Shown: positions 10,770 to 20,985 of the stretch, one piece after another
How the letters are laid out: every line of letters begins with the position of its first letter
How positions within the stretch are numbered: the first letter of the stretch is position 1
DNA from: Daphnia carinata
Taxonomy: Eukaryota; Arthropoda; Branchiopoda; Diplostraca; Daphniidae
Length of the DNA: 64,000 nucleotides
Assembly (NCBI RefSeq): GCF_022539665.2
Contig: NC_081334.1
Span: forward strand, 8,340,424-8,404,423
Direction of reading: 5' to 3'
Made by a program: the position numbers and the translations under genes
Notes under the pieces: generated by a model
What the model was told of the DNA's origin: nothing
Database searches by the model: none
Seen by the model: only the letters and a program-made list of their open reading frames with translations

Positions 10770-11975
10770 AGAACGGTCATCAACGGAATAGGAAATCCCA
10801 CTTATCGAAGGAGAAATAACGGTCCCAGCTATTAGCTCAACAACAACAGCAGCAGTCACCGAGTGGATAACAGCTGGGTCGTCCCTACAACCCTTACCTT
10901 TCACAGAAATTCAACTCGCACATTACTCTGGAGTTTTGCGCTTCCATAACCAGCATCAAGTTTATTTCCAAGTACATATACAAAGGACATGACTGCGCAA
11001 ATATATTGATAAACAGAGTGGGACCGTTTCGTATGGAATGAATAACAACGTTTTTGGACACGAGGTATTTCAGTGCCTCTGAAGCGACTTGGAGGAATTT
11101 TAAGTATCCGCTTTCTTAACCGTTAACACGCTATTATCCTACTTGCTATTCATCTTACTCAAGAACAATCGGTGTTTTTTCATCCGGGATTGGAAAGACA
11201 GGCTATCGTCCATTCTGCCTCACAATTAACTACGTTGACAGCTTGGCTTAAATTAAATTCTTCTCATCTCGTTCTCGACAGCCAGATCTTAATTCTATAG
11301 CGAAATTCCTCATCATTTTTGGTTTGACAAGACCGCAAGAAAATGGAAACTAAGAAAAAAGAGGATCAACGCTATTCGCGCATTTATTCTGTTTCCGTCA
11401 AGCAAGTCGAAAGGCACAGTCTTCATTTGCTTGTTATAGACGTTCCTGGTTCAACCAGCTTTGAATATTTGAGGACGATCGACGGGAATCTGCATCCAAC
11501 ATTCAAAGAAGCTGCTATAGCAGGAAATCTGCTGGCTGATGATAGCGGTGGGAGCGAGTAATGGCGGAAGCAATTGAATTTGGAATGCCCTTCCAATTAA
11601 GGTAATTGTTTGTAAACATTTGCGTTCATTGCTCTCCAAAAACGCTCTGTTACTGTTGAACAACAACCTACAACATCTCATGGAAGACTTCACTATACGT
11701 GGTCATGAAGATGAAATTGCGAAAAAAACCTAGTGCTCAAATCTATTCAAGATATTTTAAGGCAGAATGGTCACTATCTTGAAGAATTCCAATTGGCAGT
11801 CCCTGATTTTCAAATGATTAATCGGCTGATTAAAGATGAAGAAGATGAAGGCTCGGATAAAGTGCGTGCTTAGAAAAGGAGAAAAGGAGAACTAACGGAT
11901 GCCCAGCTAAACACGGAACAGCAAGCGATTTTCGATCGAATCATGACATAAGTGAATCATCACGATCGTTCTTTG
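10770..11975 (+). pseudogene. Helitron copy 1, upstream half (Rep/helicase protein, degenerate)
   Basis: This stretch aligns by eye along its length to 48640-50790 (copy 2, minus the MITE there). The encoded pieces match the Helitron Rep/helicase polyprotein, the protein that transposes Helitrons by rolling circle: a segment reading like SEWITAGS, the region around NQHQVYFQVHIQR, and a block near FFHPGLERQ before the helicase. Stops and frame changes are frequent and only short frames survive (for example 11343-11561). It is cut at 11975 by the Copia insertion and continues at 14402. The 5' end is lost near 10770. Confidence 0.75.
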
Positions 11976-12140
11976 TGTTGCGAATAAGAGAACAAGTGTT
12001 TTATCTTTCAACAGTAGTCTTTATTACTTACATTTCATGTAACCTGTCAGCTAGACATTCAGACACCGAGAGAGAGACGTTACAGAGACGAACTAACAGG
12101 AAGACTTGTAACAGGGGTAGGGAAGTACAGTGAAGGTGGT
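11976..12140 (-). repeat. Copia 3' LTR, truncated
   Basis: It begins TGTTGCGAATAAG; compared with the other LTR it lacks six bases (GATTAG) near the tip. From 11981 to 12140 it is identical to 14181-14340. At 12140 it passes straight into integrase sequence, marking a deletion that removed the rest of this LTR, the polypurine tract, RNase H, reverse transcriptase and the end of integrase. Confidence 0.85.
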
Positions 12141-12685
12141 GGGTCATTTTGGGCTGGAATGTATGGAGCTGACGTTTCGTGTCTTATTCCAAGCTGCAAC
12201 AATTTGTTTCGGAATACTTTTTCAGTATACTCGCCTCCATTGTCGGAGCGTAGAACAACAACGTTGTTTCCAGTTTGAGTTTTGACAGAGGCAGCAAAGT
12301 TGAGAAACAACCCTGGGACTTCGTCTTTGTTTTTCATGAAGTGCACTGAGCACCATCCGCTGTGGTCGTCCTTAAATGTTACAAAATACCTTGCTCCAGA
12401 TGGTGATAGGTGTTCCATGGGTCCACAGACGTCGGAATGGACTAAGTTGCCTATTGTGGTTGCTCTTGATCTACCAATGGGGAAAGGTAGGCGAGTCATT
12501 TTTCCAAGCTTACAACCCACGCAAAGACTGTGAGACGGGGAAGTGTTCTTGAGGTTCAGGCCGTCTGTAAGACTTAGAGTGGACATTCTTAAGATGGTGT
12601 TGTTAGAAGTATGCGCAAACCTCTCGTGCCAGGTTGATAATGGACAGGTTTGTTTTGCAGCCATAGCTACCTCGGTCTCCTCCAA
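12141..12685 (-). pseudogene. Copia integrase, N-terminal half
   Basis: Reads from WHERFAHTS through an HHCC-type zinc region (H...H...SLCVGCKLGKM), the gag-pre-integrase block, then the catalytic core with HSDVCGPM (first Asp) and LRSDNGGEY (second Asp). It would normally reach the catalytic Glu soon after IPAQN, but at about residue 182 the frame runs into LTR sequence, so the Glu and the C-terminal part are lost. Integrase inserts the cDNA into the host chromosome; this copy cannot. Confidence 0.85.
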
Positions 12686-12687
12686 AT

Positions 12688-13362
12688 CTATTGAGATGTT
12701 GAGGCAGTAAAGGGTGTTTCTTGTCCGTTTTCCAAACAGCTGAAGTTTTCCATCTTTGTAAAAATGTACTTCATCGTTACGCCTTGTGATGTTGCAGCGC
12801 CAATTGAGAATAGATTGGTTCCTAGTTTGGGAATATAGAGTACATTAGGAATGGGTACAACGGTTGTGATGCCATTGATGGTTGACTTTGCTTCTATGTC
12901 TCCTTTTCCTCTCACAGGTAAACGTGTGTTGCCGATTCCAGTGACAAACCAAGAATCAGGTTCAATGGGAACGAAATTCTTGAGTGCTGATTTCAGATGA
13001 GTCATATGTTGCGTCGCTCCGGAGTCTGCGAACCATATCTTGTCTTCATCATGAATTTTTGCGGTTGATGGAAAAAAAAGACTTGTAGCTGAAGTCAGCA
13101 AGACCTTGGTTATTGTATGTCTCTGGGCGGAGTTGTTGTATGTCGGTGGCAATATTTGAGACTTCTCTGTTCTTGGCTGCTTCCTTTTCGGCTTTGATTC
13201 GCCCACGACACGTTGCGATGAAGTGACTTGTCTCTCCACAAAAATGGCATTTTCTGTTGGTCTGGTACGGATGTCTACCTCTTCTAACTCCAAAACCTCC
13301 TCTGCTCCGTTCACGTTGTCCTCTGAAAAACCTTTGAGGTTGACTAGTGAAAGCTTGATCAT
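12688..13362 (-). pseudogene. Copia zinc knuckle/protease region
   Basis: A frame overlapping the end of gag. It contains the aspartic protease signature DSGATQHMT (catalytic Asp in DSGA), then VPIPNVLYIPKLGTNLFS, the usual motif between protease and integrase in Copia polyproteins. It starts inside the preceding gag frame by a frame change near 13050-13360, which could be a mutation, since Copia elements normally carry gag-pol as one frame. Confidence 0.8.
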
Positions 13363-14076
13363 CAGTTAAACTAGGTTTAGTGTCTAGGTAGAGCTTGCTA
13401 AAATTTTCGTCTTTCAAAAGACGCTGAGTCAATAGTTGGATGGTCTTTTGATCTGACGGGACATTGTCCCAAACTGACAGAAAATATCTGTAGCTCGACG
13501 GAAGAGTGATAAGGATTTTCGTTATTAGTTGGGATTCAGATATAGGTTCTTTGAGATCATTGAGTTGTGAAGCCAGTTGTTCAATGGTCGATATGTGTGT
13601 CATAACATCATGTTCTGGTTGGTATTTATATTCGAAAAACTTCCGCATCAAAAGATGCTTGTTTTCTGCTGCACTCTGTGCATGTTGAATTGTCAACCGT
13701 TGCCACATGTCATGAGAAGTTTTGCATCCAAACAGTGTACTCTGTTGCTTCCTCTCAATGAGGGAAAATAAATAATTTCTAGCATTTAGATCTTTCGATT
13801 TCCACTCAACAATCATTTTCTGATTGATAACAGTTCTCTCGACTATAACCTGTATAGTCAAGGAAAGAAAAAAAAGAGACATGAGTAAAGAAAAACTTTT
13901 ACTCGTAAACTTCCAGATATGCAACTTACTTCACTAGGGATCTTTTCTACACCATCAATGACATCAAGTAATCCATGTGTCTCAAGAAGTAATCTGCATC
14001 CCAATTTCCACTCATGAAAATTATTTCCGTCGAATTTCACCAAGTGACTAATGTCTTTTAGTGTTGAACTGGCCAT
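13049..14076 (-). pseudogene. Copia gag
   Basis: The start Met is at 14076 (MASSTLKDISHLVKFDG), a typical Copia gag beginning. This first segment reads to about 13925 (GVEKIPSEV), then a short stretch with stops (13860-13925) interrupts it. It may be an intron or decay. The frame continues through NARNYLFSLIERKQQ, the UBN2-like gag core (LPSSYRYFLSVWDNVPSDQ) and a CCHC zinc knuckle (CHFCGETSHFIATC). Gag would package the element RNA in virus-like particles. Confidence 0.85.
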
Positions 14077-14148
14077 TCTGATGAGACACAGGGCAATTTA
14101 TCTGATAGGTATACGTATACAAAAAGGATATTATTATTATTTTTTTTT

Positions 14149-14169
14149 CGAAATTCTGGGCCCATAACC
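14149..14169 (-). promoter_or_regulatory. Copia primer-binding site for half tRNA-iMet
   Basis: On the minus strand, directly after the 5' LTR end (CCAACA), the sequence reads GGTTATGGGCCCAG. This is the kind of site known from Drosophila copia, which is primed by the anticodon-side half of initiator tRNA-Met rather than the tRNA 3' end. Confidence 0.75.
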
Positions 14170-14396
14170 TGTTGGATTAGCGAATAAGAGAACAAGTGTT
14201 TTATCTTTCAACAGTAGTCTTTATTACTTACATTTCATGTAACCTGTCAGCTAGACATTCAGACACCGAGAGAGAGACGTTACAGAGACGAACTAACAGG
14301 AAGACTTGTAACAGGGGTAGGGAAGTACAGTGAAGGTGGTACTAAACAGGAACCTAATGATTGTCGGAAAACCAATTATTGTTTGTCTTTCCAACA
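14170..14396 (-). repeat. Copia 5' LTR (complete, 227 bp)
   Basis: Begins TGTTGGATTAGCG and ends CTTTCCAACA on the plus strand; transcription of the element would run leftward. It is followed by the target duplication CTTTG. Confidence 0.85.
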
Positions 14397-14401
14397 CTTT
14401 G

Positions 14402-16084
14402 CAAACCATCAGTTCTTTTTGGATGGTTTCTGTTGGTAATGGAAAAACTTTTCTCTACAAAACACTCATTAATGTGCTTGAACGACAAGGAAAATCGGCG
14501 ATTGCTCTTGCTTCTACTGGAATCGCTTCGATTTTACTGAGTAAGCGCTTCAAAATCTATCCTCCAATTACGGAAATAACATCGTCGAAGAAAGAAAAGC
14601 ACCATGTTGAAGCAAACAACATAAGGAAAGCCAGCCTCATTATCATTGACGAGGTCGCTATGATGACCGTGCATGCGTTAGATGCAATCGATAAACTTTT
14701 TAAAAAAGTTACGAAAAAGTCAGTCGCTTTTGGCGAAAAGGTGCTGTTGTTGGGGAGAGTTTTTCGTCAGTACCTTCCGTCATTAAACACGGTAGCAGGG
14801 TGGAAATTGTTGAATCGACCATTAAAAGCAGCAGGACTTGGAGTGACATTTTAAAGCTTCGTTTGGCTCAAAATATGCGAACCTCGGCCGACCGTCTCAA
14901 ATTCACTTTTTGGCTCATTTAACTTGGAAATTCAACTCATTCAAGAGCGGCAAGTCTTGGACGGGATACGATAGAAATACCACATGAATTCCTTCTTCAT
15001 GGCTATTCAGAAGAGTCATGGTTAATCATGTTTTGGTGATCCCGAAAATCTACTGCATCCAAAATTGGACGAACAAATTAGCACTCGGGCTATTTTGCGT
15101 CCAAAAAATGATGACTTGAAGATCAACTATTACATCATCAGACAGATGCCAGGGCAGCGACGGAGGTATGCCAGTATAAACTCGATTGAATTTGAATACC
15201 CAGAGGAAATGCAAACTTTCCACGGAGTTTCTGGACACCCTAAAGGTGTAAGGGATACCACCGCACATTTTGGAACTGAAAGTGGGTGCCACTATCATCC
15301 TTCTTAAAAACATCGACTCGTGCCAATGGGACGCGCTTGATCATCAAAAGTCTTAGGGACAACCTCATTCATGCAACAATAGCAGCAGGGAAAAATAAAG
15401 ACCACAATGTCTTCATCCCAGGAATGAATATGTCAGCGAGTGACTGATCTTCCCTTCAAACTAATCAGGAACCAATTTACTGTGCTTTTGTCCTTCACGA
15501 TAACCATCAACAAGTCACAAGGACAGACGTTTGACAAGGTTGGTATCCGTCTTCCTGAACCGGTCTTCAGCCACGGCAATTATACGTAGCATTTTCCCGC
15601 GCTACTTCTCAGCCAGGAGTAAAGGTCCTATGGGAGGTAGAACCAAAGCAAGGTAAAATGCTGAAAGGCGAAAGGGATTTTACACAAAACATCGTGTTCA
15701 AGGAAGATTTTTCTTAAAGTTACCATCAGACAACATTTAACGTCATGATATAAAATGAGGAACTAACTTCCGCCTCGGCCTACGGACTAAAAAGGAGCAT
15801 GGGCGTGGCCTAGGGGACAGTTCCCGACGGCGCTCAACCGTGAAACTTCTTTTTTATTATTACATAAAGCGATGAGAAGTATTAAATAACTATTAATAGC
15901 ATTTAATAGCACCCTCGAGCCTAATTTTCCCATGAGACCCAGCTGTTAACCGAAATGCAACGCTGAATAAAAATACATATTTAACGTTTTTTGCGCCAGT
16001 ACCTTCAGGCTTTTTGACAAGCAAACGAAAAAAAAGCGCTAGCGCCACCTGTACTCTTGCCCTGGGCGGGCCCAAAATTCCTAG
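14402..16084 (+). pseudogene. Helitron copy 1, helicase half and 3' end
   Basis: A PIF1-type SF1B helicase region: a degenerate Walker A (VSVGNGKTFLYKTLINVL instead of GPGGTGKS), Walker B IIIDEVAMM, the motif around DLKINYYIIRQMPGQRR, and C-terminal parts near KSQGQTFDKVGI and LPEPVFSHG. The longest frame is 14330-14854. Many stops follow. The 3' end at 16084 is CTAG preceded by a GC-rich hairpin (GCCCTGGGCGGGCCC) and followed by T, the expected Helitron terminus. The next bases start another Helitron. Confidence 0.8.
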
Positions 16085-16480
16085 TCTCTACTCTATAAAG
16101 CAACAAGGGAAAAGAGGGAGGAGCCTGTCACACTTTGCATTTGCTGTGATTGGCTGTCGGCGGGACGCCCTGAAAAAGGGTTCAATCCGCCGCCGGCTGT
16201 AGTTAATTGGCGGGATGGGGTTTTGGGAGGACTTCATCTTGAATGGAACGTAGATCGGTGGCATAGGGATTTCGAAGACTGGAATGTATGGATGGCAATG
16301 CATATTTAGGCATTTTTTCAGTCAATTTTCCTAACTTAAAACGGGTGAGCGCGCCAGTAGGTAAGCCAACGGACAGGGATAGCGGGTGTGTAAAATAACA
16401 AATTAACCGTGGCATGACGGGCAAATGCTGTGGAGTGGAGGACGGGTAGACGCAACGAGTGTTTCGACGGCTAACTACTA
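16085..16480 (+). mobile_element. Helitron 5' end, directly abutting the 3' end of copy 1
   Basis: It begins TCTCTACTCTATAAAGCAAC, matching the starts at 38849 and 39718. Similarity to those two continues for about 300 bases (GTGATTGGCTG, GCCGGCTGTAGT, the GTAGGTAAGCC block and GTGTAAAATAACAAA). No 3' end is seen; the sequence passes into another element by about 16490. Confidence 0.7.
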
Positions 16481-16489
16481 CGGACAATT

Positions 16490-17000
16490 ATCGAAGGGTC
16501 CTGTTTCTCCATCATAAGAAGCATATTAGTTCGCTATTTGAAAAGAAGAACCACACGGCTTGGTTTTCTGTACTCCAAATAGCGTTGTCAATTGCTCTAC
16601 AATCAATCATAACTTTTTTGTTTGAATTCATGTTTATAATTTTTTTGCATGATTGTGTGCTCCATCTATTGTCAGTGGTCCATCAGTAATTTTTTAAAAC
16701 CAGTATTCGGTTTTAGTACCTGACATTTTGTTACTGGTGTTTTGAGGCCTAGCATCATCCCCCCTTTCCTCTTCGTTAGAAAAGACACTCACGATTTCAA
16801 CTATTTACCAAGTTTCGGTAGTCAAATATTATAGTCTTTCACTTGCTACACACACATGCTATCGTCCCACTTTACTGATGGTCATGATTCCCATATTTTA
16901 CTCTGTTCTTTCTTTCATCCATGAGAATTCCGGGAAGGGGGCTGAAATATCCCTTAATAATATACGGATATGGTAATTACAATATAATATGAAAATTATT
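16490..17000 (+). mobile_element. Partial copy of the gene-capturing TIR element (left-end type)
   Basis: GGGTCCTGTTTCTCCATCAT and the following 450 bases match the inner part of the left inverted repeat at 41510-41910: shared blocks include CATAACTTTTTTGTTTGAATT, TTACTGGTGTTTTGAGGCCT and ATCCCTTAATA. The outermost 150 bases and the rest of the element are missing, so the family is multi-copy. Confidence 0.65.
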
Positions 17001-18350
17001 ATAAATATAATAAATAGTTGAATTCCACATTAACTATAACAATCTCGTTGGCCTGTTCAGGTAGTTTTTGAGCCATTTCTATCGATTCAATGCTGTCACT
17101 AGACATTTCGTTTTATTGTCGACCATCATTATCTTAACCTAAAGAGTTCAACGTGTCTCAGTACTTGGACGAGTGAATACACCTCACAGTTCTTGACATA
17201 CTTGCTACTAAGTGTCAAACAGGTGGACAAAGAAGATACCAAAAAAAGGGAGTGAGGTTAACATGTTGTTGTAGCTAGCGAGTGGATTGCATGTCCACGC
17301 ACTAACGATGGGAAAACGAAAGCGAAAAATGGGCAATGAAACGAAATCGAGAAGGTTAGCATGAGGTGAAGCGAGCGTAGTGGAGACGAATACACGGGAC
17401 GTTCGTCTACAACGGCGAAGGGGATGTCTGGCGAAAATGTCACCTGATATCTGGGGTTTTTTCTTGAATTCGGATAATTAATGCTACTTGTTCGGGGGGC
17501 TGCGACTCCCGAATAGTACTATATTCTGCCTATATCACTTCATACCAACTACTTTTGAATGTCATGTTGAAATTGCGACCACAGAAGAATGCATATTTAC
17601 TCGGAAAGAAATATACTTAAAGAGTAGTTGGTAAAAACACCTCTCGAGTTCATTATTTTTTTATTGTCTTAATTCTGAAAAGTCATTCTTCCCCACGGAA
17701 AGATGCCTAACACAAGAAGCTTCTTGGTACGGCTATTGTTCCGGCGAAAACTACGTCTAAGAATCTACCACCTAAGCCTAGCGTAACGAAGAATGACGCG
17801 AAGACAGACCAACCACATCGCCCTACTAAGTTGCTGTTTAACCCTAATGCCCCCTATCCCAATTGTAATAATGTTTCGTCTGCCCAAACCCCACGTTTCT
17901 GACACTACACGTCCATTTCTCGTATCGCGAACTTGTGTTCTCCGATCCAAGAAATTCACTCTACCAATCTTCTTCGACTCCTAGGTATCACTATTCACAA
18001 TTTATATGGAGTACGAGTTCGTGTTCTAAACCACATTTCTTGCCTATAGTCAAAGTACTTGTCCTGTGTCGAACTGTGTCGACGAAACATTCTGCCTTCA
18101 TTCCTAATTTGTCTGTGCCACTCGGTAATAATGATATTTCATTCCTTTCCTTTCTAGCTATATTAATGTCCATATTAGTAGGCTCTCGCCCAAACTTCGG
18201 TTTATGCCCTGTATATGTGTATGAATGGCCATTTAGCCTGTCAGCCCGTCAGCCCATCAGGTATTCTAAGTAACATTCTGAATTGTACCACATTTACTAA
18301 ACCCTATACGTCTAGGCACCATATTCTACACGCAATACAATTTCTCTCCA
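17000..18350. other. No supported gene
   Basis: Short frames of about 60-110 residues on both strands only. No motif, splice pattern or repeat structure that I can support. Confidence 0.4.
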
Positions 18351-18353
18351 CCA

Positions 18354-19104
18354 TTGAATCAGAGTCATAGAAACCTGGTTGCTCCACGGTGTGTGTAAAT
18401 GCCACAAGGATTTGCGGTGACTTGTGGTCGAATTCTGGGAGTTAAATAGCGAACCTAGCGGTTTTGGTGGAGTACTACATGGCCCCCAACCAATGAGCTA
18501 TGTCCTGCTTCATGGCAAAATTTCGACAGCCAATCATAGCAGACCCGCCAAACGAGGGGGAAGTACTTAGCACTTTACTCCAGCGGTTTGTACTTAGTAG
18601 TCGGATGGCCAAGTCAAGCGTGTCTTTTTCAAGCATGGCCTACTATAATAACGGCATGTCAGCGCGCAATACTTCTTGCGCAAACAAGTTAATTGTCAGA
18701 GAGGCTTAATAGATATAATACTAATATAAAATTACGTAATATAAAATTTTAATACAGAATTGAAATGAGTGGAAAAACAGTAGAAAGTGGAACCTAGCAC
18801 AGCGCGTGGCCAGCATACGTTAGGAAATGGAAAAAAGTAAATGCAGCGACTAGATTCGAACTCGTGTCTCCCGCACTGAAAGCGTAGGTGCTATCCACTA
18901 GGCCGTTCAACTGATATTACACGTCCTTTCCTTATAGCTTTCCTTTAGGATGTCAGGATATCTCTAATTCTAGTCTACAGATGGCTCTCTGTCGCTGCCA
19001 GCTCCACCCACAAAAAGGCGGAAATTTCGACCACAGGTCACCGCAAATCCTTGTGGCATTTACACACACCGTGGAGCAACCAGGTTTCTATGACTCTGAT
19101 TGAA
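18354..19104. mobile_element. Foldback/MITE element with 77-bp inverted repeats and tRNA-like insert
   Basis: The left arm 18354-18430 (TGAATCAGAGTCATAGAAAC...) is nearly the exact reverse complement of 19029-19104. Between the arms is about 600 bases, with small unsupported frames and a tRNA-like block at 18842-18922. No transposase. Confidence 0.7.
18842..18922 (-). repeat. tRNA-derived (SINE-like) sequence
   Basis: On the minus strand an A-box (GGCCTAGTGGATAGC) and a B-box (GAGTTCGAATC) lie 40 bases apart with an anticodon-stem-like ACGCTTTCAGTGCG between them. The acceptor ends do not pair, so this is a tRNA relic or SINE head rather than a working tRNA gene. Confidence 0.5.
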
Positions 19105-19375
19105 TTGTTCTTTCTGGTGGAGTCAATAGCAGTTGGAGAAACTGCCCCCACTCTGGTTTCATTCCAGGAAACATTTGGTCCTTCGAGCCGGAGTATCACG
19201 TGAATCCAGTGATTGCTCCTACAACATCCTAGCTATCATCTCCTACTCGACCCAAGCCTCTGTTCGGAGATTCCCAGCTCGAGGGTTACAATACACAATC
19301 ATCTAGCTGCCCATCTGCCATCTTTCTAGAAACTCGGGCGTCCATTATCTGTACTCCTCTCGAATCGACGACACA

Positions 19376-19800
19376 GTGATCGATAACGAACAACCCGCCC
19401 AGGAGGAAATAGGAGCCATCGGAGGTGTTCCGGCCCGAGAAGAGGTCGAAATGTGGAAAAGAAGAAGAACTCAGTTACGCAAACAGATAACGGTCAATCG
19501 TCGCCACATCGATGCATTGATACTTAGTCGAGGTTCACGGGGAGCCACCAAGGGACTAATGGAACATCTGAGGAACCTGAATCACGACAACCGTCAAATA
19601 CACACGGATCTCATGGGTACCGACCCAGATACCATCTAGAATGACAAGCAAGAAGCTATGCACCTGCGTTACGTACAGCAATCTGGTGAAACGTACGAAA
19701 TGGTGGAAAGCTATTTAACCTCCAGGCTGGATGACCCAGCTTCTGAAATCCAAGAAGATCCTATGCAACCGTTTCCCGCAGTCGAAATCGGACTACTACT
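19376..19800 (+). pseudogene. BEL/Pao-like gag N-terminal fragment
   Basis: Two plus-strand frames (19376-19639 and 19658-19882) are separated by one stop codon. The first begins MIDNEQPAQEE and has a long basic helix (EMWKRRRTQLRKQITVNRR). The second continues LRYVQQSGETYEMVESYL and ends with an acidic stretch. The helix-rich, heptad-like layout resembles the N-terminal DUF1759-type region of BEL/Pao Gag proteins. No protease, polymerase or LTR is linked to it. Assignment is by pattern only. Confidence 0.35.
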
Positions 19801-20310
19801 TTTACGTATAGTTACACTACAACGTTTCTTAGTTGGAGGGCTAAACAATAAATTCTTGGTATTCGGAGGGGTGAGCGCATGACTCATAGTTATCTGGAAT
19901 TGTGTTTTAGTTCGACGCCCTCTCCTGGTAATATCACGAATCTACACGAAGAACCAAGGTTAGTCATGTTTTACTAAACGCCACCTGGTGGAGAGTTTTG
20001 ATAGTGGTTGTTCGACAAACGTGATGGTTACCAGTTCAATAAACTTAACTATCTAAATTAAATGTACTTGTAATTGTAGTGAACTTTGTGTGTAAAATTC
20101 TAATGATTACATTAAACAAACGCATTTTTGGATTGAAATCGTAAAAATTAATAAAAGTCGTCAAAAACAGGTTGCCGATTCAAATTTAGTAAGGATAGCC
20201 AAATATCGAATGTTCCAAGAACCAAGGTTAGGCATGTTTTACTAAACGCCACCTGGTGGTGAATTTTGATAGTGGTTGTTCGACAAACGCGATGGTTAGC
20301 AGTTTAATAT

Positions 20311-20684
20311 TGTCACACTAGACTTAACTTTCTAAATGATTTGTATTGAACTTTAAGGGGAAATACTAAAAATAACAGAAATGAAGAATAACTACGCTTT
20401 TTAGTTAACTTGAACACAGGAACGTGAAGAGAACTAGGAAATTCAGGGAGAACTTCGAACTAGAAGAGGGTTAAAAATGTATGGGCTTTTATACCACGAT
20501 GATGTGATGGATATACGCCCCCTCTCTAGGGTTACATAAATTCCGAAAGACTTTAACTATCTTTACTAGTTTATATGCGTGTTACAGAATCTTTCATAAG
20601 AAGCTGTACTTTACGTAATTAAAACTTTGGTTGTCAAGTCTTTTCAGAAATGATAGCCACGTCAACTATTTTCCCTTAGCGACA
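20311..20684 (-). repeat. Gypsy 3' LTR
   Basis: Begins TGTCACACTAGAC and ends TTAGCGACA on the plus strand. Closely similar to the LTR at 28565-28931, with scattered substitutions and small indels, so the insertion is not very recent. Confidence 0.9.
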
Positions 20685-20700
20685 GGTCCCCTTCTTCAAG
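20685..20700 (-). promoter_or_regulatory. Gypsy polypurine tract
   Basis: Directly inside the 3' LTR the plus strand is pyrimidine-rich (TCCCCTTCTTC), so the element strand reads GAAGAAGGGGA, a typical second-strand primer. Confidence 0.65.
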
Positions 20701-20833
20701 ACAGGCGACCCGACTGTACGACCAATCATTAAAAGGAAATCAAGGGCATAACAAAATATCGGGGAAAAAACCCGTGATTTCAAGATTCATCAAAAGCTAG
20801 TAGAAAATGAATAACTATAGCAGTGAGAAAGCA

Positions 20834-20985
20834 GATGATAGAGCGAGGTCGCTTTAGATAGGTAAAGGAATTACTATAGTAGTGCGTAAACATAGATAAA
20901 GCGAGTTCGCTTTAGATAGGTAAATGGATAACTATTGTAAAATTCAGACATACGATAAAGCGAGGTCGCTTTAGAGAATTTAATG
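20834..20985. repeat. Three palindrome-bearing 58-bp repeats in the Gypsy 3' region
   Basis: GATARAGCGAGKTCGCTTTAGA recurs at 20837, 20894 and 20953, each with the perfect or near-perfect palindrome AAAGCGA..TCGCTTT, and is followed by TAGGTAAA in two copies. It lies in non-coding sequence between env and the 3' LTR. Confidence 0.7.

Larger units (their letters stand above)
11971..14401 (-). mobile_element. Copia-superfamily LTR retrotransposon, internally deleted, inserted in Helitron copy 1
   Basis: The element spans 11976-14396 between 5-bp target duplications CTTTG (11971-11975 and 14397-14401). The undisturbed site survives in Helitron copy 2 at about 50810, which has no insertion there. 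LTRs begin TGTTG and end CCAACA. The left LTR copy is truncated. Minus-strand coding order is gag, protease, integrase; reverse transcriptase and RNase H are absent. A 160-base stretch is identical between the two LTR copies (11981-12140 and 14181-14340), so insertion and deletion are fairly recent. Confidence 0.9.

Noticed and set aside
15790-15840. tRNA A-box (GTGGCCTAGGGGACAG) marking a separate SINE
   Set aside because: The same block occurs at the same place in Helitron copy 2 (about 52246), so it belongs to the Helitron 3' region. No B-box follows.
18842-18922. Functional tRNA gene
   Set aside because: A and B boxes are present, but the acceptor ends do not pair and no normal cloverleaf forms. 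Kept only as a tRNA-derived repeat.
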